NCBI GenBank assembly: GCA_034440495.1
Contig: JAWXCE010000002.1
Location: forward strand, 1-64,000
Direction: 5' to 3'
Source: JAWXCE01 sp034440495
GTDB lineage: Bacteria; Pseudomonadota; Alphaproteobacteria; Rhizobiales; Rhodomicrobiaceae
Length of the DNA stretch: 64,000 bases
The translations under genes were made by a program, and so were the position numbers. Shown here in pieces: positions 50,898 to 58,280 of this stretch. How positions within the stretch are numbered: position 1 is the first letter of the stretch; every line of letters starts with the position of its first letter. Under the pieces are notes generated by a model, which had not been told where the DNA came from, searched no databases, and was given only the letters and a program-made list of their open reading frames with translations.

Positions 50898-51329
50898 TTA
50901 AGAATTTGTGAGCACCGCTCTTAAAATATCCGCATATTGCGCGATCAAGGCTTGATCGTCTATAACCCCCGCTGGGCGCATCGCCACACCCTCTTTCATC
51001 GGCAGCACATGAAAGTGGAGGTGAAACACCACCTGCCCACCCGCTGCTTCAGAAAACTGGTGCAAGGCAACACCATCGGCCTGAAACGCCTGCTTCGCCG
51101 CGCGGGCGATTTTCTGTGTCACAGCGATAACATGGGCTAAGTCGTCAGGGGCGACATCCAGAATATTGCGCGATGGCGCTTTGGGGATGACAAGGACATG
51201 CCCATCCACGCGCGGCATGATGTCCATGAATGCGAGCGTTTTTGCGTCCTCGTAAACCTTGTGCACTGGCATTTCGCCACGCAGGATCTTCGCAAATACG
51301 TTGCTGTCGTCATATGCGGTGTTCGTCAT
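50898..51329 (-). CDS. HIT-family nucleotide hydrolase/transferase
   Basis: This 143-residue protein has the histidine triad HLHFHVLP near residue 104, with FAKILRGEMPVHKVYED, TLAFMDIMPRVDGHVLVIPK and the helix upstream typical of HinT-like proteins. The family hydrolyses purine nucleoside phosphoramidates and related adenylates. It is convergent with degP and followed upstream by the GNAT gene on the same strand. Confidence 0.93.
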   Translation of the reverse strand: MTNTAYDDSNVFAKILRGEMPVHKVYEDAKTLAFMDIMPRVDGHVLVIPKAPSRNILDVAPDDLAHVIAVTQKIARAAKQAFQADGVALHQFSEAAGGQVVFHLHFHVLPMKEGVAMRPAGVIDDQALIAQYADILRAVLTNS

Positions 51330-51383
51330 GACCCGCCGCCTTTCTACTTATTTGCGATTGCGATAACACATCAGCAAGCAAGA

Positions 51384-52604
51384 TTAAACGTCACCGTCAC
51401 CTGTTTTTTTGAATGGCGACGCTTCCATAAGCTCTGCCCGCTGCGCTTCGACAGCGTGCATTTCGCGCTTGAGGTAATCCGCGACCGCCTTGCCCAGGCC
51501 GGGATGGGCGAAGGCGTGGAGGCTATAGGTAATTTCCGGCAAATAGCCGCGCGCCAGCTTGTGCTCGCCTTGAGCCCCCGCCTCGACCCGCGCCAGCCCG
51601 TGCGCGATGGCGAAGTCGATGGCCTGGTAATAACAAACCTCGAAATGCAGGTATGGGCGCTCCTCGACGCAGCCCCAGTAGCGGCCATAAAGCGCATCGC
51701 CGCTAATAAAATTAAGCGCGCCCGCGATATAGCGCCCCCCCTCTTTCACCATCATCAGCAGGATGCGATCAGGCATGGCCGCGCCGATCAGGCTGAAAAA
51801 GCGGCGGTTTAGGTATGGGCGCCCCCATTTGCGGTCGCCCGTGTCAAGGTAAAAGCGGAAAAAGCCGTCCCAATGCGCCTCGGTAAGCTGCGCGCCTGTC
51901 AACCATTCCACTGTGAGGCCGCTCGCCAATGCGTCGCGGCGTTCCTTTTTGACGGCCTTGCGCTTGCGCGAGGAAAACGCGCCCAGAAAATCGTCAAATG
52001 TGGCGTAACCATCATTGCGCCAGTGAAATTGCATCCCGGTGCGCCGTTGCAATCCGGCGTCGCCAAGCCGCCCCCACTCCTCATGCGTGGGAAATGTGAT
52101 GTGCAGCGAGGACGCGCCCTCCGCCTTCATCAATTGCAGCGCGCCCTGCGTTAAAATGCGTTCGGCCAGCGCGATATCGCTAACATCGCGCACAAGAATG
52201 CGGCGGCCGCTGGCGGGCGTAAACGGCGCGGCGCATTGAAGTTTGGGATAATAGGCGCCTCCAGCCTGATGATAGGCGTCGGCGAAAGCGTGATCGAACA
52301 CAAACTCGCCCATGCTGTTCGATTTCAGATAGAGCGGCATAACGGCGCGCGGCCCGCTCTCCCCATCCAGAACCAGATGACGCGGCGACCACCCCGTATC
52401 GTCTGACACACACCCGCTTTCCTCAAGACATCGCAGAAAGGCGTGCGAGATAAACGGATTGTAAATGGCGCCTTCCGGATTAGCGCAGGCGTCCCATTCC
52501 GCCGCCGGGATGTTGGAGATTGCGCCCTCCACCCGAATGCGAACCTCTTCGGCAGGCTCAATCCGCAAATTCTGCAGCTCATCAGGGGCTTTGTCGCCAG
52601 GCAT
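51384..52604 (-). CDS. GNAT-fold protein of the COG3146 (DUF482) group
   Basis: This protein of about 406 residues belongs to the peptidoglycan-associated GNAT-like group. Characteristic segments are YNPFISHAFLRCLEESG, HLVLDGESGPRAVMPLYLK, DHAFADAYHQAGGAYYPKLQ, FSSRKRKAVKKERRDAL and FEVCYYQAIDFAIAHGLARVEAGAQGEHKLARGY (cited for its position near residue 350). The fold resembles FemABX-type acyl or aminoacyl transferases. The substrate is unknown. ATG 52604 is preferred to 52664; it still overlaps the upstream GDPD gene by 23 bases, consistent with tight coupling. Confidence 0.82.
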   Translation of the reverse strand: MPGDKAPDELQNLRIEPAEEVRIRVEGAISNIPAAEWDACANPEGAIYNPFISHAFLRCLEESGCVSDDTGWSPRHLVLDGESGPRAVMPLYLKSNSMGEFVFDHAFADAYHQAGGAYYPKLQCAAPFTPASGRRILVRDVSDIALAERILTQGALQLMKAEGASSLHITFPTHEEWGRLGDAGLQRRTGMQFHWRNDGYATFDDFLGAFSSRKRKAVKKERRDALASGLTVEWLTGAQLTEAHWDGFFRFYLDTGDRKWGRPYLNRRFFSLIGAAMPDRILLMMVKEGGRYIAGALNFISGDALYGRYWGCVEERPYLHFEVCYYQAIDFAIAHGLARVEAGAQGEHKLARGYLPEITYSLHAFAHPGLGKAVADYLKREMHAVEAQRAELMEASPFKKTGDGDV

Positions 52605-53340
52605 CAGTATCGAAACTCTCAAAAATGATGTTGTCAGCGGATTGCACGGCTGGCGCCGAAACATCGCCGCCTCTCACTGTCCATACGAACATTGGCAGCT
52701 TGAGGATGTTGCGCGCAAATGTAGGCCCCGCCGCTGGCAGATCACGCCAGTTGTACGCTACAAAATGTGGCCTGACTGCATTGTATGACAAGAGATGTGT
52801 GCGCCGAAAGCGCTCCAACGCGCTTAACTCCGGCCACTCGTTGCGCAAAAACCGCATGGCGACCAGCCCACGCGGGGTTTGCGGCGAAAGCGCCTGAAAC
52901 GCCGCGACGACACTTGGCTCAAATGACATGACCGCCACTGACCCCGCGTAGGAGTTAAGCGACTTTACAATGCGTGCGGCGAAGCGAGCTGCGCCTTTCT
53001 CGCTTTCCTGTTTGATTTCAAGCAGCAGCGGCGTGCGTCCCGCTACAAAGTCTAACAGATCGTCCAAGGTCCAAAAGTCGTCCGCTGAATCAAGATACTC
53101 GACACGTTTGAGGTCGGCCGCCGAGTAAGCCCGCAACGGGCCTTTGCCCTTAGTGAGCCGATCAAGCGTCGCATCATGGAAAACCATAGGAATGTCATCA
53201 GCCGACTCCTGCAAGTCGGTTTCTATGCAATAGCCTTGTTGGATGGCGTATTTAAAAGCCGACGCGGTATTCTCTATCACGCCAGTATGATTGTTGTGCA
53301 ACCCGCGATGGGCGATGGGGCGCGCGAGCCACGTCCCCAT
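52582..53340 (-). CDS. Glycerophosphodiester phosphodiesterase family protein
   Basis: This 252-residue protein has the GDPD active-site pattern: IAHRGLHNNHTGVIENT, ETDLQESADDIPMVFHDATLDRL with the metal-binding E-x-D and the second catalytic histidine, and LLLEIKQE. It lacks a signal peptide, so it is probably cytosolic and hydrolyses deacylated phospholipids to glycerol 3-phosphate and an alcohol. ATG 53340 is chosen because the upstream part of the frame overlaps the RidA gene. It is the second gene of RidA-GDPD-GNAT-HIT. Confidence 0.9.
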   Translation of the reverse strand: MGTWLARPIAHRGLHNNHTGVIENTASAFKYAIQQGYCIETDLQESADDIPMVFHDATLDRLTKGKGPLRAYSAADLKRVEYLDSADDFWTLDDLLDFVAGRTPLLLEIKQESEKGAARFAARIVKSLNSYAGSVAVMSFEPSVVAAFQALSPQTPRGLVAMRFLRNEWPELSALERFRRTHLLSYNAVRPHFVAYNWRDLPAAGPTFARNILKLPMFVWTVRGGDVSAPAVQSADNIIFESFDTDAWRQSP

Positions 53341-53356
53341 GCGTTCAAAATTGCGC

Positions 53357-53824
53357 TTATGCGACGGCGAAAATCGCATCGATCTCAACGCATGCATTGC
53401 GCGGCAACTCCGCGACGCCAACCGCAACGCGGGAGTGACGCCCCGCCTCGCCAAGCACGGCGAACATCAGATCGGACGCGCCGTTTATCACAAGCGGCAT
53501 GTCGATAAAGCCTGGCGCTACCGCGACAAAACCATTCAGCCGCATGACGGCGTTGATGCGCTGGAGATCGCCGAGTGCGGCCTGCGCCTGCGCCAGAATA
53601 TTTAGCGCGGCAAACTTCGCCGCCTCCTCGCCTTGCGCCAGGCTTACGTCTGCGCCCACCCGCCCGGAGTTGGTCAACGCCCCACTCGCGTCATAAGGCA
53701 GTTGCCCGGCGATGAACAGCATGCCGCCATTCAACACATAAGGCACGTAGTTCGCTGCTGGTTTCGGCGCTGGGGGAAGGTCGAGCCCAAGCGCCTTGAG
53801 GCGGGAAAGAGGCGTGTTCTGCAT
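53357..53824 (-). CDS. RidA/YjgF family protein (Rid-type deaminase)
   Basis: This 155-residue protein is a longer alphaproteobacterial form of RidA. It shows SRLKALGLDLPPAPKPAANY, LFIAGQLPYDASG, AALNILAQAQAALGDL and SRVAVGVAELPRNACVEIDAIF, with the conserved arginine and glutamate of the deaminase pocket. Classical RidA hydrolyses reactive imines. AAAGGATC precedes the ATG at 53824, which sets the start; the frame extends upstream without support. It is divergent from eipB. Confidence 0.9.
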   Translation of the reverse strand: MQNTPLSRLKALGLDLPPAPKPAANYVPYVLNGGMLFIAGQLPYDASGALTNSGRVGADVSLAQGEEAAKFAALNILAQAQAALGDLQRINAVMRLNGFVAVAPGFIDMPLVINGASDLMFAVLGEAGRHSRVAVGVAELPRNACVEIDAIFAVA

Positions 53825-53937
53825 AAGTGATCCTTTTGCTAATCGCGCTATTGATCGCATATTTAATAGAAAATTGATAACCGGTTCGGCTTGCTGGACG
53901 CAAACGTGCGCCCAATGTACACTAATCAACCCAATAT

Positions 53938-54837
53938 ATGACGATTGACACACACATGACATCTGCATTTAAAATTTGCGCCGTGTTAAGCCTCGCTTCT
54001 ATCTCATTTGGCGTGAGCGTATTGCAAGCCAAAGAGATTGGCCACGCGCCCGATATCAAGCTTGCGCCCCATCGCGCTATTTATGACATGAAGCTGCTGC
54101 GCAGTCAGCCCGGCTCGAACATCTCCTCTCTCGATGGTTTTTTAAGCATTGAGTTTACCGGCTCGGTCTGCGAGGGCTTTGTGCAAAGCACGCAGCTTGT
54201 GACAAGCACGGTGGATTGGAATGGGCGCGAGGTTTTGACCGATATGCGCTCCTCAAGCTGGGAAGACGGCACCGGAGAGAAGTTTCATTTTCGCTCGAAG
54301 CGTTTCGTGAACCAGCAGGAGAGCGAAGTCATCGAGGGCGATGCGGCGCGCGATGCGAAGAAAAAATCCATCCAGATCGCCATGAAAAGCCCGGCCTACA
54401 ATCGATTGAAAATTGGCGGCGGGGCTATGTTCCCCACCCAACACTCCATAGCGGTGCTGGAAGCCGCCAATCGCGGCCAGTTTACGTTGCAGGCCGATCT
54501 TTACGATGGGTTGGACAAGGGTGAAAAGTTTTATCAGACCACAACTATTATTGGAAAACCAATCGGTGACGGGGCGAGCGATCTACCGGCAGTCGCGAAC
54601 GCCGAAATTCTAAATGGCATGAGGGCGTGGCCGGTGACGGTGAGCTATTTCGACAGCGATAAGGCTGGCGCTATAACACCGTCTTATGAGATTGCCTACC
54701 GAATGTATGCAAATGGCGTAAGCCGGAAACTGCGCATCGACTACGGAAACTTCAGCGTCGAGGGTGAACTAAACAAGATTGAGTTCCTTAAACAAGTCGA
54801 TTGCGGGACGACTGCTACAAAGCCTGTAAAGCGCTAA
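53938..54837 (+). CDS. eipB: EipB family cell-envelope integrity protein (DUF1849)
   Basis: This 299-residue protein matches DUF1849, characterised in Brucella as the envelope protein EipB. It has a signal peptide ending near VLQAKE and then a beta-rich periplasmic domain (HRAIYDMKLLRSQPGSNISS, GFLSIEFTGSVCEGFVQSTQ, ILNGMRAWPVTVSYFD). The cysteine of SVCEGF and that of VDCGTT near the C-terminus correspond to the disulfide reported for EipB. The family is broadly conserved and supports envelope stability. An ATG at 53956 would also give a good signal peptide. Confidence 0.92.
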   Translation: MTIDTHMTSAFKICAVLSLASISFGVSVLQAKEIGHAPDIKLAPHRAIYDMKLLRSQPGSNISSLDGFLSIEFTGSVCEGFVQSTQLVTSTVDWNGREVLTDMRSSSWEDGTGEKFHFRSKRFVNQQESEVIEGDAARDAKKKSIQIAMKSPAYNRLKIGGGAMFPTQHSIAVLEAANRGQFTLQADLYDGLDKGEKFYQTTTIIGKPIGDGASDLPAVANAEILNGMRAWPVTVSYFDSDKAGAITPSYEIAYRMYANGVSRKLRIDYGNFSVEGELNKIEFLKQVDCGTTATKPVKR

Positions 54838-54843
54838 ACCGAA

Positions 54844-55179
54844 CTATCGCCGCCAAACTGCGGGGCGGCTTTTGTTGAGCAACCCTTGCGGCATCTCCGT
54901 CATGGCGTGCGGATCGAGCACGTGTAGCGCCCAGAAAACCTCCTGTGGGGCTTTCCTGGCATGATCGCAAAACGCCATTAGATCCCGTTCGCCGCGCATT
55001 AGATAATCCAGAACCGCCGCTTGTGTTTCCGGGTTAGCGGCGTTCGCTGCAACCTTATCGCGCTCAAGCCCCGTCGCTTGCGTAAAGCGGGTAAATATTT
55101 CAGGCTGTGATGCGAAATACGCAAGTGCTTCTAACGCGAGCACCTGCGCAGCGTCGATATCTATTTCCGTTTTTGCCAT
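54844..55179 (-). CDS. DUF3572 family protein
   Basis: This 111-residue protein is alpha-helical and shows the DUF3572 pattern: ALEALAYFASQPEIFTRFTQATGL, AAVLDYLMRGERDLMAFCDHA and a variable C-terminus. It is probably cytosolic, and no function is known to me. The last 20 or so residues (HAMTEMPQGLLNKSRPAVWRR) look atypical. Its start is immediately preceded by a 17-base tandem duplication, so its leader may have changed recently. Confidence 0.8.
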   Translation of the reverse strand: MAKTEIDIDAAQVLALEALAYFASQPEIFTRFTQATGLERDKVAANAANPETQAAVLDYLMRGERDLMAFCDHARKAPQEVFWALHVLDPHAMTEMPQGLLNKSRPAVWRR

Positions 55180-55180
55180 G

Positions 55181-55214
55181 CAGGTGCTGCTTTATTTCAG
55201 GTGCTGCTTTATTT
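55181..55214. repeat. Tandem duplication, two exact 17-base copies
   Basis: CAGGTGCTGCTTTATTT occurs at 55181-55197 and again, without a gap or change, at 55198-55214. The copy next to the DUF3572 start forms its 5' leader on the minus strand. Exact tandem identity suggests a recent slippage event. Confidence 0.9.
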
Positions 55215-55252
55215 AAAGAGTCGTAACAAATCCCAAGCCATTGGATAACGGT

Positions 55253-56170
55253 TTATCTCGACATCTTATAAAGCTTTTTCGCGATTTCGAACATTTCCTG
55301 CGGCGCGTAATCCGGAGTAAACGCTGACGCTGTGCCGGTCATGTCCGCAATTTTTGCGCCTTCGGGAGCGCCTTCGATCACCTCAAGCTCGCCTGGAGGA
55401 TCGCCAGGAAGAGCCATCTCGCCTTTTCCCCATAATCCTGCGATTTCCTGATAGTCGCTTGGGCTATTGGTATACAGACGACGGTGTTCGCCTTCATTCA
55501 GGAACTTCTGACATTCGGGAATGCGGTCGAGATTAATATTGGGCACCGGCAGCACTTTCTCGATGGATGCACCCGTCAGTTTTTTCAACGCGAGAGCATA
55601 AGCGTGGGCGTGCACCGAGCCGCGCACGAGCAGGTAAGCGCAAACTTCCCGTCCGGTCGGCTCGGTCAGGGTTTCGTAAACCCGCAGTTTGTGAAGCCTT
55701 GCACCGCATTCAAGGTGAAAGTTGAACAGGGTGTCCATGATGAGATTGCCGGATGAAGTGACGAACGTGCCGTTCCATGGCCGTCCGTCGCTATCCACCG
55801 GCATGGCGCCGCCACCGCCTGAGAGAAAAGACGACGCTAGCCGGATATCCGTCATGTCCTCAAAAGGCGCCTCGGAAATATCCGCATCATCCTCCTCATC
55901 GCCGTCTGGCCCGTTCGCCAGCATCGCGACGCCGTTGCTGACCATTTCCACATGTCCAACTTCCTCGGCGGTTATGCTTGCAACCGTGCTGTAAAACGGC
56001 CGCAGTTTTTTCTTGTTACGGAAATTAAAGCTCTGGAACATGTAGTTGTTGAGCGTTGACATTTCGCCATATTTGCCGCCAAGCAACTCCTGCAACGCGG
56101 CGGCGGCGTTTGGATCGGCGTCTTTTGGCGCCGGGATATCGGCGAGAAGTCTGTCTACACGGAGAAACAT
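55253..56170 (-). CDS. Second manganese catalase
   Basis: This 305-residue paralogue of the catalase at 2625-3536 keeps the dimanganese ligands: E36 in YGEMST, E70 and H73 in EEVGHVE, and later glutamate and histidine in FHLECGARLHKLR and RGSVHAHAYALAL. An acidic loop (GPDGDEEDDADISEAPFED) replaces the corresponding part of the first enzyme. ATG 56170 is preferred because it reproduces the MFLRVDRLL family start and AAAGG lies upstream; ATG 56185 is in frame. An EcfG-like promoter and a palindrome precede it, suggesting general stress control instead of OxyR. Confidence 0.92.
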   Translation of the reverse strand: MFLRVDRLLADIPAPKDADPNAAAALQELLGGKYGEMSTLNNYMFQSFNFRNKKKLRPFYSTVASITAEEVGHVEMVSNGVAMLANGPDGDEEDDADISEAPFEDMTDIRLASSFLSGGGGAMPVDSDGRPWNGTFVTSSGNLIMDTLFNFHLECGARLHKLRVYETLTEPTGREVCAYLLVRGSVHAHAYALALKKLTGASIEKVLPVPNINLDRIPECQKFLNEGEHRRLYTNSPSDYQEIAGLWGKGEMALPGDPPGELEVIEGAPEGAKIADMTGTASAFTPDYAPQEMFEIAKKLYKMSR

Positions 56171-56180
56171 GCGAGAACCT

Positions 56181-56207
56181 TTCATTACCTGACTTATAAG
56201 TAATGAA
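56181..56207. promoter_or_regulatory. Nested palindrome in the leader of the second manganese catalase
   Basis: TTCATTAC at 56181-56188 pairs with GTAATGAA at 56200-56207. Inside lies ACTTATAAGT (56192-56201), itself a perfect 10-base palindrome, so two alternative structures or a dimeric binding site are possible. The element lies 11-37 bases upstream of the chosen start codon. Confidence 0.5.
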
Positions 56208-56230
56208 TGGCGCCGACGATTAAATGTTCC
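56206..56230 (-). promoter_or_regulatory. Candidate EcfG (general stress response) promoter
   Basis: On the minus strand GGAAC (56230-56226) is followed after 16 bases by CATT (56209-56206). The alphaproteobacterial general stress sigma factor EcfG recognises GGAAC-N16-17-CGTT, so this differs at one position. It is well placed to transcribe the second manganese catalase, a typical target class of that response. Confidence 0.4.
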
Positions 56231-56332
56231 CGTGAGACATTTGTCAAAACCGCTTGAATTTATAAAGTTTTATGAGGTCACTCTAAGCATGCGCTATGAA
56301 AAAGTTTACTTGAGGCGAAAAGGAAGAGCTTT

Positions 56333-56602
56333 ATGAAAACGGCTGGATTTTGCAGTATTATATTCATTGCCGCCATGTCCGCCGCCGCGTCAGTTCAGGC
56401 AGCTTCGTGCATAAAAAAGGGCGGTGGCGGCTGGGGCGTCACTAAGGGCCATGCCGAACTCAACGCGCTTGGCGCCATCAAAATGCTGACCGGGAACTGG
56501 CCAATCGTGACAGATCGCATTTCCGATCCGGTCTATAAATGCGCATCTGGAGCGACAGGCTGGAACTGCAAGGCTTACGCCACGGTGTGTAAAAAGGCCT
56601 GA
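56333..56602 (+). CDS. Small secreted cysteine-containing protein
   Basis: This 89-residue protein has a signal peptide ending near SVQAA. The mature part of about 64 residues opens SCIKKGGGGWGVTKGHAELNA and ends CASGATGWNCKAYATVCKKA. Four cysteines (C26, C69, C79, C87 approximately) could form two disulfides. GGAAGAG precedes the ATG. Similar small periplasmic proteins with a closing WxCxAxAxxC pattern occur in Hyphomicrobiales, without a known function. It is divergent from the second catalase. Confidence 0.65.
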   Translation: MKTAGFCSIIFIAAMSAAASVQAASCIKKGGGGWGVTKGHAELNALGAIKMLTGNWPIVTDRISDPVYKCASGATGWNCKAYATVCKKA

Positions 56603-56686
56603 TTGGCTGTAGCTGCTAACAACGCTATGGTCAGTTATTGATGGGCATTACCGCTTATGGCCTAAACCTCGCTGGAAGATAAAAGC

Positions 56687-57730
56687 ATGGCGCACATACG
56701 CACCCCCGCAAAGTTCTATGCATCGCTTGCCATTGGCGCACCCGAACCGTTCCGAGACAAGCCCGTGCGGCTAGAGCGGATGATCCATTTCGTACCACCG
56801 CATCTCGAAAAAATTCGCGCGAAAATTCCCGAGCTTGTGGGGCAGGTAGACGTAATCCTCGGAAATTTGGAGGACGCAATCGCCGCCAGCGACAAAGAGG
56901 CGGCGCGGGCGGGCTTCATCAATATGGCGCAGGCGAACGACTTCGGACAGACGGGGCTTTGGACGCGCATTAACTGCCTGAACAGCCCATGGGCGCTCGA
57001 CGATGTGACGCAGATTGTGGCGGGGGTTGGGAACAAGCTCGATGTCATAATGCTTCCCAAGGTCGAAGGACCGTGGGATGTGCATTATCTGGATCAGCTT
57101 CTTGCCCAGCTTGAGGCGCGGTACAGCGTAAAACGGCCGATCATGATTCACGCGATCCTGGAGACGGCTGAAGGCGTCAACAATGTGGAGGCCATAGCGG
57201 CGGCAAGCCCACGAATGCACGGCATGAGCCTCGGCCCGGCAGATCTAGCGGCCTCGCGCGGCATGAAAACCACGCGCGTTGGCGGCGGGCACCCGGGTTA
57301 TGGCGTGCTGGCGGACGGCTCCGGCGAGCGCGCGTTTTATCAGCAAGACCTCTGGCACTACACGGTTGGCCGCATGGTTGATGCCTGCCAGGCTTATGGT
57401 CTGAAAGCGTTTTACGGCCCGTTTGGCGATTTTTCCGACTTCGCCGCCTGCGAAGCGCAATTTCGCAACGCCTTTTTACAGGGGTGCCTGGGCGCGTGGT
57501 CGCTTCATCCGACGCAGATTGATATCGCCAAGCGTGTGTTCTCGCCCGCCGCCGATGAGGTTGCGTTCGCTAGAAAAATCATCGCCGCTATGCCGGATGG
57601 CACCGGCGCCGTGATGATTGACGGCAAGATGCAGGACGACGCAACGTGGAAGCAAGCCAAGGTCATGATCGATCTGGCGAAGCTTGTCGCGGCCAAAGAC
57701 GGCGCCTCGGCTCCAGCTTACGGTGTTTGA
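56687..57730 (+). CDS. CitE/HpcH-type CoA ester lyase, L-malyl-CoA/beta-methylmalyl-CoA lyase-like
   Basis: This 347-residue protein has the citrate-lyase-beta (HpcH/HpaI aldolase) fold. Visible elements are NLEDAIAASDKEAAR for CoA and metal binding, RINCLNSPWALDD, VIMLPKVEGPWDV, HAILETAEGVNNVEAIA and MSLGPADLAASRG, followed by GCLGAWSLHPTQIDIA. Enzymes of this group split L-malyl-CoA to acetyl-CoA and glyoxylate in the ethylmalonyl-CoA or serine pathways. Other pathway genes are not adjacent, so the substrate is inferred. hspQ follows on the same strand. Confidence 0.85.
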   Translation: MAHIRTPAKFYASLAIGAPEPFRDKPVRLERMIHFVPPHLEKIRAKIPELVGQVDVILGNLEDAIAASDKEAARAGFINMAQANDFGQTGLWTRINCLNSPWALDDVTQIVAGVGNKLDVIMLPKVEGPWDVHYLDQLLAQLEARYSVKRPIMIHAILETAEGVNNVEAIAAASPRMHGMSLGPADLAASRGMKTTRVGGGHPGYGVLADGSGERAFYQQDLWHYTVGRMVDACQAYGLKAFYGPFGDFSDFAACEAQFRNAFLQGCLGAWSLHPTQIDIAKRVFSPAADEVAFARKIIAAMPDGTGAVMIDGKMQDDATWKQAKVMIDLAKLVAAKDGASAPAYGV

Positions 57731-57804
57731 CTCTGCAAAATGGTTGACAGCGGGGCGGCGGCGCTCGACATTTGCGCGAGAACAAAGGGCTGCATGCACT
57801 AGCT

Positions 57805-58137
57805 ATGAATATAATGAAAACCGCCAAATTTCAGCTTGGCCAGGTCGTCAAACACCGTTTTTACCCGTTTCGCGGCGTCATTTTCGATGTCGATCCGGAG
57901 TTTAGCAACAAAGAGCACTGGTGGCTGTCCATTCCGGAGGAGATCCGGCCCGTAAAGAACCAGCCCTATTACCATTTGCTGGCGGAGAATGCCGAGACGG
58001 AATACATTGCCTATGTCTCGGAACAAAACCTTCTGGCCGACATGTCCGGCGACCCTGTGCGCCATCCCAAGGTCAACGAAATCTTCGGCGGGCTTAACGG
58101 CGCGTTTTACAAACTGCGCCGGAGCATCGACCACTAA
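57805..58137 (+). CDS. hspQ: HspQ, heat-shock protein / YccV-type hemimethylated-DNA-binding domain
   Basis: This protein of about 110 residues fits the HspQ family: KFQLGQVVKHRFYPFRGVIFDVDPEFSN, WWLSIPEEIRP, QPYYHLLAENAETEYIAYVSEQNL and a C-terminal HPKVNEIF. In E. coli HspQ is an enhancer and specificity factor of Lon protease and was first described as a hemimethylated-DNA-binding protein. Starts at ATG 57805 and 57814 are equally plausible; neither has a strong ribosome-binding site. Confidence 0.92.
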   Translation: MNIMKTAKFQLGQVVKHRFYPFRGVIFDVDPEFSNKEHWWLSIPEEIRPVKNQPYYHLLAENAETEYIAYVSEQNLLADMSGDPVRHPKVNEIFGGLNGAFYKLRRSIDH

Positions 58138-58239
58138 TGAAGGCGTCCGGCCGTAGCTTATTCATGGTTGGGACTAACCTACTCACCTAGTCTAGATAAC
58201 CGGCTCAACGCCGTTAATGAAAATTGACAATACTCCATA

Positions 58240-58269
58240 GTCATGGCCGGGCTTGGTCCGGCCATCCGG
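58240..58269 (+). repeat. Half of a two-headed palindromic repeat
   Basis: GTCATGGCCGGGCTTGGTCC followed by GGCCATCCGG is one head of the repeat seen at 41877-41907, with GGCCGG pairing with CCGGCC. The opposite head is missing. It lies between convergent hspQ and mfd. Confidence 0.6.
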
Positions 58270-58280
58270 ACGAAACTCAC

